Translations under genes and position numbers: made by a program
Shown here: piece after piece, positions 1 through 7,835 of the stretch
Layout of the letters: every line of letters begins with the position of its first letter
Numbering within the stretch: position 1 is the first letter of the stretch
Virus record (IMG/VR): IMGVR_UViG_3300047325_000130
Span: 1-64,000 of that record
Source: a virus
Reading direction: 5' to 3' (one strand)
Length of the DNA: 64,000 nucleotides
The notes under the pieces: model-generated
Told to the model about the DNA's origin: nothing
Databases searched by the model: none
The model's input: only the letters and a program-made list of their open reading frames with translations

Positions 1-105
1 CAAATCAGACATTATTTGATTTGTAGTAATATTTAATAGTTTGAATGCATTAGATATTTTTGATTTATTTGCATATTTCAATCTTAGCTTACTACTTCGG
101 ATCAT
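1..105 (-). CDS. TnpB-like (IS607/IS605 group) N-terminus, partial
   Basis: Reading leftwards from an ATG at 105, 35 codons stay open to the window edge. The product starts MIRSSKLRLKYANKSK, which resembles the N-terminus of TnpB nucleases of the IS200/IS605-IS607 group (typically M-I-R-S-S-K-x-x-L-K-F/Y-A-N). TnpB proteins are RNA-guided RuvC-type nucleases that maintain their transposon. The RuvC and zinc-finger parts would lie outside the window, so the call rests on the N-terminal motif and on the MerR-like TnpA remnant just upstream in the usual tnpA-tnpB order. It could be a fragment. Confidence 0.45.
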   Translation of the reverse strand, partial: MIRSSKLRLKYANKSKISNAFKLLNITTNQIMSDL

Positions 106-187
106 GTTGTAATCCGCAAGTAGTAAAATGTAGCCAAGCAGTTTTATATGTGATTGAATTTCTCTTAGCATATTCACTTAGTTTCAT
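92..187 (-). pseudogene. IS607-type TnpA remnant (MerR-like HTH start)
   Basis: A 31-codon frame begins MKLSEYAKRNSITYKTAW, which matches the very conserved start of the MerR-like helix-turn-helix in IS607-family TnpA serine recombinases. TnpA is normally about 200 residues, with a resolvase catalytic domain following the HTH. Here the similarity ends after about 21 residues and a stop follows, while a TnpB-like frame starts inside it at 105. The recombinase domain is absent, so this is a deletion remnant rather than an active recombinase. Alternatively it is a free-standing mini-HTH protein. Confidence 0.5.
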
Positions 188-273
188 ATTGTTATTTATG
201 CCAAAAACAATACTTAGCTATATTTAACTATGATTTTAATGATTAAATATCATACGTTTCCTACTTACATGGT

Positions 274-495
274 TCATTTGTATGCTCGATCTTCATAAGT
301 TAACCTATATTGTACATCATCTATTATTACTATATCATACATATATTTTAGATCAAATACTAATTGAAATGCATGTCGAGTTTTTAAAGAAATCCAGTTA
401 TTATTATCCAACTCTATGATTCTTCCGATATAATTTTCGGTTTGAAACCATTTGTTATATTCAAATGATATACAATCGTATTTTTTTAATTTCAT
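274..495 (-). CDS. small hypothetical protein of a paralogous C-terminal IDD-x-(Q/E)-Y-(R/K)-L family
   Basis: A 73-residue protein with no recognised domain. Its C-terminus (IIDDVQYRL) has the same pattern as four tandem plus-strand proteins at 8561-9526, which end in IDEIEYKL, VDEVEYKL, IDDEMQFRL and IDEMMFLML. All are 65-110 residues, rich in aromatic and acidic residues, and look like compact beta-rich folds. It overlaps the upstream gene (492-716) by four bases, so the two are probably translationally coupled. Function unknown. Confidence 0.6.
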   Translation of the reverse strand: MKLKKYDCISFEYNKWFQTENYIGRIIELDNNNWISLKTRHAFQLVFDLKYMYDIVIIDDVQYRLTYEDRAYK

Positions 496-716
496 CTTGA
501 TAACATATATTGAATTTGTTCTTCTACGGTAAGAAATACTGCGTTGCTTTTGTTTAGATAAAAATCAAATACCGAATAACTATCGTCGACATATGTTGAC
601 GACGTTTTACTTAGTATGTCGATATCATCCAAATATCGACATACTAAGATTTCCCTATTATAGGACGTAAAACTATCTATTACTTTAGCTAGTTTATTCT
701 CGTTAAGTATTATCAC
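492..716 (-). CDS. small hypothetical protein, GTG start
   Basis: I place the start at a GTG at 716, which overlaps the stop of the upstream gene (703-705) by 14 bases and has a purine-rich GAGGAC about 14 bases upstream. An ATG at 794 is also in frame but would give a 92-base overlap with the previous gene, unlike the short overlaps elsewhere. The 74-residue product ends in TVEEQIQYML, a weak version of the IDE-x-EYKL tail of the small paralogous family. Function unknown; the start is uncertain. Confidence 0.5.
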   Translation of the reverse strand: MIILNENKLAKVIDSFTSYNREILVCRYLDDIDILSKTSSTYVDDSYSVFDFYLNKSNAVFLTVEEQIQYMLSR

Positions 717-1035
717 GAATTTTTGTTTTACGTCCTCTTTTTTTACCTTTTGTCTTATTTTCCCCAGTCTCTTTAATATCATGAGTATCAGCATATCGAC
801 TTGGACTCATACCGTCTATTGCGAGAATTTCAGTATTTAAAGAAACTGTCATAGTAATTTCTCTATCGGTTATAACTAATTTTGGTTCATTATTTTTGTA
901 AACAATCTGTTGTAAAATTAAATCTCTTGGCTGATAAAATTGCGCACCAAACGCCGCAGTTACCGGAACATTTACTCTCATAATTGTACCAGCAGATAGT
1001 AGATCTTTATTAACTAAAGTTTCGATTAAGCTCAT
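703..1035 (-). CDS. hypothetical protein with basic C-terminal tail
   Basis: A 110-residue protein of unknown function. The first 80 residues look beta-rich (ITMTVSLNTEILAIDG). The last 25 are strongly basic (KTKGKKRGRKTKIRDN) and contain a GRK-type patch that could bind nucleic acid. A clear ribosome-binding site (AAAGGA) lies about 7 bases before the ATG, and a TATAAAATA box lies about 30 bases upstream on the minus strand. It heads a short minus-strand operon with the two small genes at 492-716 and 274-495. Confidence 0.65.
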   Translation of the reverse strand: MSLIETLVNKDLLSAGTIMRVNVPVTAAFGAQFYQPRDLILQQIVYKNNEPKLVITDREITMTVSLNTEILAIDGMSPSRYADTHDIKETGENKTKGKKRGRKTKIRDNT

Positions 1036-1206
1036 AGGATTTTTCCTTTATTATTTTTGTAGTATTTTATAGGTAGGTAAGAACGAATTGTGTATTAAGC
1101 TGATCTCTTTATTTTGTATTTTGTATCTATTTTGTTTTGCGGTTGGATCGAAACATACGAGGCATAGTGTTTGATTCCATGCCTTTTCTGCAGAATTGTC
1201 TAAATC

Positions 1207-3969
1207 CTAAGCAGTTATTGACTCCATTTCTATAGTTTCTTCCTTAACTGGTGTCACAATATATTCAAAAGATAATTTATTATCTTCAACATGAATAATT
1301 GCGCCACCGCCATTCTTTAATTGACCAAACAACATTTCCTTACTTAACGGTAATTTGATATGCTTCTGTATTACTCTTGCTAGTGGTCTTGCCCCCATAG
1401 CAGGATCAAATCCTTTTTCAACAAGCCATTTCTTAGCAGCATCATCTAATACCACACTGACAGATTTTTCTGCACTTTGTACGTTCAATTGATTAATATA
1501 CTTGTCAACAATACTGCGCATATTCTCAATGCTTAGTTTATTGAACTTAATTACATCGTCAAGTCTATTACGGAACTCGGGTGCAAAGTGCATATTAACA
1601 GCCTCGCCTGATTGATTCTCTTTGATTTCTCGACCAAAACCAATACCAGCTTTCTCAGAAGCGGCAGCACCGAGATTCGAAGTAAGAATCAAAATGACAT
1701 TTTTAGCGCTGATTGATTTGCCGTCACTATTAGTGATTTTGCCATAATCCATAATCTGCAGAAGAATATTGTAGATTGACGGATGGGCTTTTTCAATTTC
1801 ATCAAGCAATAATACACAATGCGGATGTTGTTCGATTGCATTTACGAGCAAACCAGAACCGGCACCGCCGTTGCTATATCCTACATACCCGGGAGGCGAG
1901 CCAATTAATTTACTAACCGAATGTGCCTCACTATATTCACTACAGTCAAAACGTACGAATCCAATACCTAATGTACTCGCTAATTTTTTACTTAATTCGG
2001 TATTGTGATGAACAAATTTATTACTTGTTTGGTATAAGTGGGTTGGATTAGAAACGGTTAAATCATAAAATAATGTTTCATTACTAATTGAAATGTCAGT
2101 AATTTGATGAATATCGCCGTCTGCATCTTTTACGGTATCACCAACTATTAGTTGGTCCGCAAATATTTCAAGTTTTTTACTATCTTTGATAATTTTGTGC
2201 TTATCGGCGCAGTGTATTGTTTCGTTATTTGAAAATGTAATTAATCTACCATTATCATTTTTAGTGATACCAGCTAATATCGGAGTCCAGTTTGAATTCT
2301 CGTCCTTTATTAAAATTTTTGAATTGATAAATTGTTCCTGACCCGGTTCAAATTTAATTAGTTCATATTCTTGCAATGCATCAAATAATTCGGAGATTGA
2401 AACAGTTGTTTCTATAAGCATGATCGAGTCCTTCTTACATTTTTGAGATCTGTGAGAAAGTATTATCTTATTCAATGCTTCTGGGATCTGAACAGTAATT
2501 TTTTGATCACCTGCCAAGCACTTGCCGCTACCTGTTGGACCAACAAACAAAAAATTACCGATTGGTTTTTCTGGATCGCGAAGACCGCTGCGGCTGATAT
2601 ACATATTGTTTACTAATGCATCAATTGCAACATCTTGACCAAATATTTCTTTCTTAAGAGCTGGCTCCAAATTTGCTAACTTGTCGGTGTCATCCTTGCC
2701 AACCGCATTAACAGGAACTCTTGCTATACGACTAACTTCTTCTTCAATTAGTTTGGCCGTAATTACAGTTTGTCTATCAGCAGACGGTTTAATTGCTTGC
2801 CATGCTGCAACACTATCGATTACGTCAATTGCTTTATCCGGCAAGCAACGATCTTGCACATATCTGGCAGTAAGATCCACTGCGGCATCAATTGCATCTG
2901 GATTATATGTAACGCCATGGAATTTTTCATAATATGGCGCAATACCACGGAGTATTTTCTTACTATCTTCAAGATTTGGTTCAACAATATCAATTTTTTG
3001 AAATCTACGAATAAGTGCTCTATCTTTTTCAATATGCTTACGATACTCCTCATTAGTTGTACTACCAATGCATCGTATCTCGCCCCTGCTCAGAGCAGGC
3101 TTTAACATATTAGCAGCATCAACACCGCCGTTGGCACCGCCAGCATTACCTGCACCCATAATCGAATGAATTTCGTCAATAAACAAAATAACATTTGGTG
3201 TTTTTTGTAAGGCAGTTATGATTTGCTTAACACGTTCTTCAAAGTCACCTCTAAATTTAGTGCCAGCAAGTAAGCTACCGATATCTAAACTATAGATGAT
3301 TTTGTTTAAAAGTTTTTCGGGAACATCGTTATCAACAATACGTTTTGCCAGACCTTCAACAATTATTGTCTTTCCAACGCCAGGGTCGCCTGTCATAATA
3401 ATATTGTTTTTAGTTCTACGGCACAAAATTTGTGCCATTTTTTCTACTTCAATTTCACGACCAATAAGAGGATCAATTTTACCATCTTTTGCTTTAGCAT
3501 TAAGGTTAATGCAGTAGGTATCGAGAATCTCTGCATTAGATTCAGATTCGTTTTCGCCTAATGCAGTATTAATAAGATCATCTCTTTTTGGTCCAAATTT
3601 ATCTAACCAATAGGCAGCGGCAGAATCCGGAGTGCCATAAATTGCTAATAGCAAATCAAGAGATGTAACGTAATCACGCTTATTAAATACTTCTTGGGTC
3701 TTAGCTTTTTTTATAATTGTTTTAAGTAATGAAGTTGCGGCCGGGCGCATACCATAGATTAGTTGTGGATAATTCCCTGGCATATCAAGATATGCAGCAT
3801 TTGCTTCATATAGTTTTTTAAAATCACAATCTGGTATAGAGTTGAATAAGTTTTCAATTGCTGGATCAAGCAAAATAGATGCAAGTAAATGTTCTAATGT
3901 AACAAGTTCATGATTTTTTTGACTAGCAATGTCGTAACTACTTTGTAAAATTTCTTCGAACGTTAACAT
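1207..3969 (-). CDS. clpA: ClpA-type AAA+ unfoldase interrupted by an intein
   Basis: Hsp100/Clp ATPase that unfolds proteins and feeds them to ClpP. A Clp N-domain (about 1-140) is followed by AAA+ D1 with Walker A GDPGVGKT near 193-200 and Walker B VILFIDEIH near 258, then D2 with Walker B LLLDEIEKAH near 718. D2 Walker A is split: GPTGSGK, a 173-residue intein (about 484-656), then T-E-L-S. Without the intein the protein is 747 residues, close to cellular ClpA (about 758). There is no ClpB middle coiled coil. An IGF tripeptide in AGIGFG (about residues 774-777) is like the ClpP-docking loop of ClpA/ClpX, so the partner is probably host ClpP. The ATG at 3969 forms TGATG with the def stop and has an AAGGAAA ribosome-binding site. 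Last gene of dnaJ-def-clpA. Confidence 0.93.
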   Translation of the reverse strand: MLTFEEILQSSYDIASQKNHELVTLEHLLASILLDPAIENLFNSIPDCDFKKLYEANAAYLDMPGNYPQLIYGMRPAATSLLKTIIKKAKTQEVFNKRDYVTSLDLLLAIYGTPDSAAAYWLDKFGPKRDDLINTALGENESESNAEILDTYCINLNAKAKDGKIDPLIGREIEVEKMAQILCRRTKNNIIMTGDPGVGKTIIVEGLAKRIVDNDVPEKLLNKIIYSLDIGSLLAGTKFRGDFEERVKQIITALQKTPNVILFIDEIHSIMGAGNAGGANGGVDAANMLKPALSRGEIRCIGSTTNEEYRKHIEKDRALIRRFQKIDIVEPNLEDSKKILRGIAPYYEKFHGVTYNPDAIDAAVDLTARYVQDRCLPDKAIDVIDSVAAWQAIKPSADRQTVITAKLIEEEVSRIARVPVNAVGKDDTDKLANLEPALKKEIFGQDVAIDALVNNMYISRSGLRDPEKPIGNFLFVGPTGSGKCLAGDQKITVQIPEALNKIILSHRSQKCKKDSIMLIETTVSISELFDALQEYELIKFEPGQEQFINSKILIKDENSNWTPILAGITKNDNGRLITFSNNETIHCADKHKIIKDSKKLEIFADQLIVGDTVKDADGDIHQITDISISNETLFYDLTVSNPTHLYQTSNKFVHHNTELSKKLASTLGIGFVRFDCSEYSEAHSVSKLIGSPPGYVGYSNGGAGSGLLVNAIEQHPHCVLLLDEIEKAHPSIYNILLQIMDYGKITNSDGKSISAKNVILILTSNLGAAASEKAGIGFGREIKENQSGEAVNMHFAPEFRNRLDDVIKFNKLSIENMRSIVDKYINQLNVQSAEKSVSVVLDDAAKKWLVEKGFDPAMGARPLARVIQKHIKLPLSKEMLFGQLKNGGGAIIHVEDNKLSFEYIVTPVKEETIEMESITA
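2002..2520 (-). mobile_element. mini-intein in the D2 Walker A motif of clpA
   Basis: The 173-residue insert begins with Cys (CLAGDQKITV, a splicing block A pattern) and ends FVHHN directly before extein Thr, the classic His-Asn end with a +1 Thr nucleophile. Block B-like NNETIHCADKHKI and a block F-like YDLTVSNPTHLY are visible. At this length it has splicing blocks only; I see no LAGLIDADG or HNH endonuclease. It sits between Lys and Thr of the P-loop GPTGSGK/T, so ATP binding in D2 requires splicing. Insertion into an invariant nucleotide-binding motif is typical of inteins. Confidence 0.93.
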
Positions 3970-4460
3970 CACTTTTTCCTTTTTTCGGCCTTAATAAGTT
4001 TCTTTTTAGCCATCATTAAACTAACCGGGCCTGCTCTATCGCTAAACAATATACCGTTAAGATGGTCATATTCATGCATCCATACAGCCGCCACCTCATC
4101 TTCAAGATTATGATTTTCCCTCAAACCGTCCTGATTAATCCAATTAACATTTATCCATTTAGGCCTTGATATTTTTAAGAATAAACCAGGGAAACTCAAA
4201 CAGCCTTCTGGACTTGTACTAGTATCAACACTTGCCATTGATATTTCCGGATTAATGCACGTTATAAACTGTTCGGTACTATTAAGTACAAATAATCTTA
4301 AGTCAATGCCAATTTGTGGTGCAGCAAGACCAACTGCATTATGTTTTCTAACAAATTGATGCATCTCATCAATGATTGGTTTTAATTCATCTAGTTTATC
4401 TAAATCTACATATTCGCACACCTTACGTAGCAAAGGGTCTTTATTACCAATGAGATGCAT
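3969..4460 (-). CDS. def: peptide deformylase
   Basis: Metalloenzyme that removes the N-formyl group from nascent proteins at the ribosome exit. All three family motifs are present in the 163-residue protein: GLAAPQIG (44-51), EGCLS (85-89, with the metal-binding Cys) and HEYDH (129-133, two metal His and the catalytic Glu). Length fits bacterial and phage enzymes (135-170). The start overlaps the dnaJ stop as TAATG and the stop overlaps clpA as TGATG, so the three genes are translationally coupled. Phage deformylases are best known from marine myoviruses, where they are proposed to help maturation of viral or photosystem proteins. Confidence 0.95.
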   Translation of the reverse strand: MHLIGNKDPLLRKVCEYVDLDKLDELKPIIDEMHQFVRKHNAVGLAAPQIGIDLRLFVLNSTEQFITCINPEISMASVDTSTSPEGCLSFPGLFLKISRPKWINVNWINQDGLRENHNLEDEVAAVWMHEYDHLNGILFSDRAGPVSLMMAKKKLIKAEKRKK

Positions 4461-5296
4461 TATTTGTTTTCCTCGTATGCGGCCTTAATTGCGTTTCTTA
4501 CTTTTTCTGATAAAGTAGGAACTGTCAAGTTTATTCCGATAATCATATCACCGAAGTTTTTTGAATCATTTAAAAATGGCATACCTTTTTTAGATACATT
4601 TAGATGCGTACCGTGCTGAGTAGCAGGGGGAATTTTAAGTTTAATTTTTGATTTATCTATACACTGTATTTCTACTTCAGTGCCAACCAATGCATCAAAT
4701 GCACTAAGATCTAGAATTTTTAATAGCTTTTCTCCAGATCTTTTAAATTCATCATTATCGGCTACATAAATTTGTACAATTAAATCTCCGGGCAATAATG
4801 CAGTATTGCTTTTATCGCCGTAACCGGCAAATTTAATAGTTTGGCCAGTTGATATGCCAGCTGGGATATCAACTTGAATTGGAGCAGTAGAATTGTTTAT
4901 TTGAATTGGAACCGATTTACCGTAATATGCATCTTCTAAATTAATACTTAATCGAACATGAATATCTCTATTTTTAGTCGGAGCCTGTTGTCTCTGATTA
5001 ATATTATACATGTGATTTAATATGTCATTTAAATCACCGAAATGATGTTGATGAAAACTGAACGAATGTCCTTGCTGTCCATATTTGCGCTGATTATCGT
5101 ATTGTTCACGCTTAGATTGATCACCCAATATATCATATGCTGCATTTATTTCTTTGAATCTTGTTTCAGATTCTTTACTGCCGCCATTTAAGTCAGGATG
5201 GTTTTTCTTTGCTAAGTCTTTGTAAACTTTTTTAATTTCTTCGGCCGTAGCGGTCTCGCTTACGCCTAAAACCGAATAATAATTTATTGCATCCAA
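4460..5296 (-). CDS. cbpA: DnaJ/CbpA-like J-domain co-chaperone
   Basis: Type II Hsp40. The N-terminal J-domain contains the HPD tripeptide (KKNHPDLNGG) that stimulates DnaK ATPase. A short linker containing His-Gln repeats follows, then two beta-sandwich substrate-binding domains (DIPAGISTGQTIKFAGYGD; KLKIPPATQHGTHLNVSKKG). There is no CxxCxGxG zinc domain, so it is CbpA-like rather than DnaJ. I choose a TTG start at 5296: it has GGAG 10 bases upstream and a sigma70-like -10 box only about 30 bases upstream. An ATG at 5320 would lie only four bases from that -10 box. First gene of the dnaJ-def-clpA operon; no DnaK is seen, so it presumably recruits host DnaK. Confidence 0.92.
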   Translation of the reverse strand: MDAINYYSVLGVSETATAEEIKKVYKDLAKKNHPDLNGGSKESETRFKEINAAYDILGDQSKREQYDNQRKYGQQGHSFSFHQHHFGDLNDILNHMYNINQRQQAPTKNRDIHVRLSINLEDAYYGKSVPIQINNSTAPIQVDIPAGISTGQTIKFAGYGDKSNTALLPGDLIVQIYVADNDEFKRSGEKLLKILDLSAFDALVGTEVEIQCIDKSKIKLKIPPATQHGTHLNVSKKGMPFLNDSKNFGDMIIGINLTVPTLSEKVRNAIKAAYEENK

Positions 5297-5323
5297 CTTA
5301 AATTTCTCCAATGATATCATTTA

Positions 5324-5351
5324 ATAATATCGTAGAAAGCGTAAAAGTCAA
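5324..5351 (-). promoter_or_regulatory. sigma70-like promoter of the dnaJ-def-clpA operon
   Basis: On the minus strand, -35 TTGACT (5351-5346) and -10 TATTAT (5329-5324) are separated by 16 bases and preceded by GG, giving GGTTGAC. The same GGTTGAC extended -35 recurs before other genes at 54.1, 54.9, 55.5 and 60.8 kb. Confidence 0.65.
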
Positions 5352-5386
5352 CCTTTACATACTCATATAATCGTACTTGATATTAG

Positions 5387-5394
5387 AATAAATA
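5387..5394 (+). promoter_or_regulatory. T4-like late promoter box (AATAAATA)
   Basis: AATAAATA about 35 bases upstream of the ATG of the membrane protein gene at 5430, followed by a purine-rich leader. It is a one-base variant of the T4 late consensus TATAAATA. Such AT-rich words occur by chance in this genome, so the call relies on position. Confidence 0.4.
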
Positions 5395-5429
5395 TTAGGA
5401 GATACACCACTTAGCGTAAGAGAACCAGA

Positions 5430-6140
5430 ATGGCTACACACAAATCGCCTCCGCCTAAGATGACAACCATAGAAGCGATTCTGCATTATTTGGTTAATAC
5501 AAAACCTTGGATTTTACTTGTACATTTATTTTATATAATAATGGTATGTATGGCATTAAGTGCAGCATATGTAGTCACATTCCATTGGGGTAGTGTTTTT
5601 GGTATCTACGCACAAGCATATGATTTAAGCAGATTTGGCGATAATTTAAAAACATCTGTACAAGATGATTCTAAAATTAATAGTCAACTAGAAAATGTAT
5701 TAAATGCATCGGGCGGTATAAGAGCTTATATGTATCGTTATCATGATGGTTTAGGTGCGGTCAGTGGCGTACAATTCTTTTTTGAATCAGCAACCGACGA
5801 AGTTATATCTCCGGGTACTACACGATTAATGAATTATCAGCAAAACATTCCAGCAAGTGTTGATTTTACAACCAATAACCAGTTTATACAGAATAAATGC
5901 GCTATCATAACTGATACAACAATTGACCCGCAGAGCCAAAATTATTTCTACTTTCAAAGTAGAGGGGCCAAAGCTATGGTTAGATGTCCGATATATGTTG
6001 ACAATGGCGACTTGTTTGGTTTCGTTGGTATAGATTTTGATCATACTATTACTGTTGCGGAAGCTGATGTTGTAAGCGGATTATTGCAATCGGCTGCACA
6101 ACAAATAGAACCATTATTCTCAACTCAATCTATACAATAG
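5430..6140 (+). CDS. membrane-anchored protein with GAF-like extracytoplasmic domain
   Basis: A 236-residue protein with one N-terminal transmembrane helix (about 28-52, ILLVHLFYIIMVCMALSAAY) and a large C-terminal domain. The pattern of the latter (YRYHDGLGAVSGV; RGAKAMVRCPIYVDNGDLFGFVGIDF) resembles a GAF/PAS-type sensor fold. The topology (short cytoplasmic N-terminus, one helix, about 180 residues outside) is also that of T4 holin T, but I see no sequence motif proving holin function. A late promoter-like box lies upstream. Either a membrane sensor or a lysis-timing protein; function unproven. Confidence 0.6.
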   Translation: MATHKSPPPKMTTIEAILHYLVNTKPWILLVHLFYIIMVCMALSAAYVVTFHWGSVFGIYAQAYDLSRFGDNLKTSVQDDSKINSQLENVLNASGGIRAYMYRYHDGLGAVSGVQFFFESATDEVISPGTTRLMNYQQNIPASVDFTTNNQFIQNKCAIITDTTIDPQSQNYFYFQSRGAKAMVRCPIYVDNGDLFGFVGIDFDHTITVAEADVVSGLLQSAAQQIEPLFSTQSIQ

Positions 6141-6207
6141 ATTGATTATTTTATCATCACATTTATAATAGATTTGATGAACCATTTTAAATCTGGATGT
6201 AAAATAT

Positions 6208-7689
6208 ATGAGAACAAGGTTTGCTCCGTCACCAACAGGCGATCTCCATATCGGGTCCTGTCGTACGGCTCTTTTTAATTTTCTGGCCGCAAAACATGCA
6301 GGCGGAGAGTTTAAGCTTCGTATCGAGGATACCGACAAAGAGCGCAATAGCGAATCTTCATTACAATCTATTAAAGATGGATTAGAATGGCTCGGATTGA
6401 TTCAAGATGGTGATATTGTGATGCAATCATCTGAAATTCAAAATCACCAAGATGCAGTGGTAAAACTAATTGCTACTGGTGCAGCATATCATTGCTATTT
6501 GTCTCAAAACGAAATAGATGCACAAAAGAAGTATTGTGAACAGGTTAAAAAACCTTATAGATATGATATGTCGTGGCGGCCAGACCAGCATGACAATGAA
6601 TTAGAATGGAAACAACACTTAGCTAAAAAAATCAACGATAACGTTCGGTCTGTGGTTCGACTCAAAATGCCGTTAAATGGAACAACTGAATTTGAGGATG
6701 TTATTCGTGGAAAACTCTCAATCAACAATTCCGAATTAGATGATTTTGTGATTTTGCGCGCAGACGGTACTCCGACGTATTTGCTAGCAGCAATTGTTGA
6801 CGATCATAATATGGGTATCACACATGTCATTCGTGGCGAAGACCATATTACCAATACCTTCAAGCAAATACAAATATATAAGGCGTTAGGGTGGGAGATA
6901 CCCACTTTTGCGCATATTTCGCTTATTCACGGAGAGGATGGTGCAAAACTATCAAAGCGGCATATGGCGATGTCGGTATTATCATTGCGTGATAACGGAT
7001 ATTTGCCCGAAGCAGTCAATAGTTATCTTGTCGGTCTTGGATGGGGGCATGCCTCTTCAAATTATTTGACTATGCAAGAAATGATTGAGCAATTTAATAT
7101 TACGCAAGTTGGTAAATCACCAAGTCGCTTAGACTTCGCCAAGCTTGATAATATTAACCATCATTTTCTGCAAAAGAGAGATGACTTTTCACTCAGTGAA
7201 ACGGTTCTTTCTAATTTACTTAGTCAACCGTTTGAGTTCGATACAAAACAATTATCACTTCGAACTGACATTGACTTGTCGTCTGTAGAAAAATTATCTA
7301 GTATGTCAGATGTATCGACACTTGTTTCATTGGCAATGATTTATCAAATGATGCCGCAACTAAAACCAAGAGCAAAAACATTAGTTGAATTAATAGATTC
7401 TGCAAAATATCTTTTCAAATTGCCAGAGTTTGATGATTCTGCCAAAGAAGTATTGACACAGAATTTTAATCTTCTGGGTAAATTACGCATACATTTTCAG
7501 TGTGGCGGCAAAGGCCTATCGGATTTTAATCTCGGTGATTTTAAGATGAAGGATGCTGCAATTACTCTTCGTGCTGCATTGTGCGGCAGTAAAACTTCTT
7601 CTGGTAGTATGGAGTCTATTGTCGAAGTTTTAGGCAAAACTGAGGTAATTTCACGCTTAAATACAACATACCATATTTTTACAAGGTAG
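6208..7689 (+). CDS. gltX: glutamyl-tRNA synthetase
   Basis: Class I aminoacyl-tRNA synthetase charging tRNA-Glu with glutamate. The 493-residue protein opens with the GluRS signature RFAPSPTGDLHIGS (HIGH-type motif HIGS at 14-17), has FKLRIEDTD, and carries KLSKR (KMSKS motif) at 247-251. Length matches bacterial GluRS (about 470-500), so the C-terminal anticodon-binding domain is present in length, although poorly conserved by eye. A phage GluRS is rare; known phage synthetases are few. No tRNA gene is seen nearby. It is the first gene of a plus-strand group with a small ORF and a nucleotidyltransferase. Confidence 0.93.
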   Translation: MRTRFAPSPTGDLHIGSCRTALFNFLAAKHAGGEFKLRIEDTDKERNSESSLQSIKDGLEWLGLIQDGDIVMQSSEIQNHQDAVVKLIATGAAYHCYLSQNEIDAQKKYCEQVKKPYRYDMSWRPDQHDNELEWKQHLAKKINDNVRSVVRLKMPLNGTTEFEDVIRGKLSINNSELDDFVILRADGTPTYLLAAIVDDHNMGITHVIRGEDHITNTFKQIQIYKALGWEIPTFAHISLIHGEDGAKLSKRHMAMSVLSLRDNGYLPEAVNSYLVGLGWGHASSNYLTMQEMIEQFNITQVGKSPSRLDFAKLDNINHHFLQKRDDFSLSETVLSNLLSQPFEFDTKQLSLRTDIDLSSVEKLSSMSDVSTLVSLAMIYQMMPQLKPRAKTLVELIDSAKYLFKLPEFDDSAKEVLTQNFNLLGKLRIHFQCGGKGLSDFNLGDFKMKDAAITLRAALCGSKTSSGSMESIVEVLGKTEVISRLNTTYHIFTR

Positions 7690-7697
7690 CAGCAGAA

Positions 7698-7835
7698 ATG
7701 CATAATAGCAGAAAGCTTCGAATGCAAGAGAAAATTCGATATTTAACTTGTGAAGTCGCAAGGCTTTGTTGCTATCCGCTTGTTCAATTTACAAAGCAAA
7801 GTTGGCCAAAATTATTAGTCAAGGATCAGAGTTAA
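7698..7835 (+). CDS. small basic protein, 45 residues
   Basis: A short frame lying exactly between gltX and the nucleotidyltransferase gene; its TAA abuts the next ATG. The product (MHNSRKLRMQEKIRYLTCEV and so on) is basic, with two adjacent Cys. No family recognised. Support comes from the tight packing and full open reading rather than from a strong ribosome-binding site. Confidence 0.45.
   Translation: MHNSRKLRMQEKIRYLTCEVARLCCYPLVQFTKQSWPKLLVKDQS

Noticed and set aside
1036-1206. Stop-codon read-through extension of clpA (open frame with CLVCFDP after the TAG)
   Set aside because: The frame stays open for about 50 codons but has no start, crosses the promoter and leader of nothing recognisable, and ClpA already ends at the family-typical position.
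2681-3105. Plus-strand frames over clpA (2681-2932, 2770-3105) and a minus-strand frame at 2820-3068
   Set aside because: Shadows of the clpA coding strand; no ribosome-binding sites and no resemblance to proteins.
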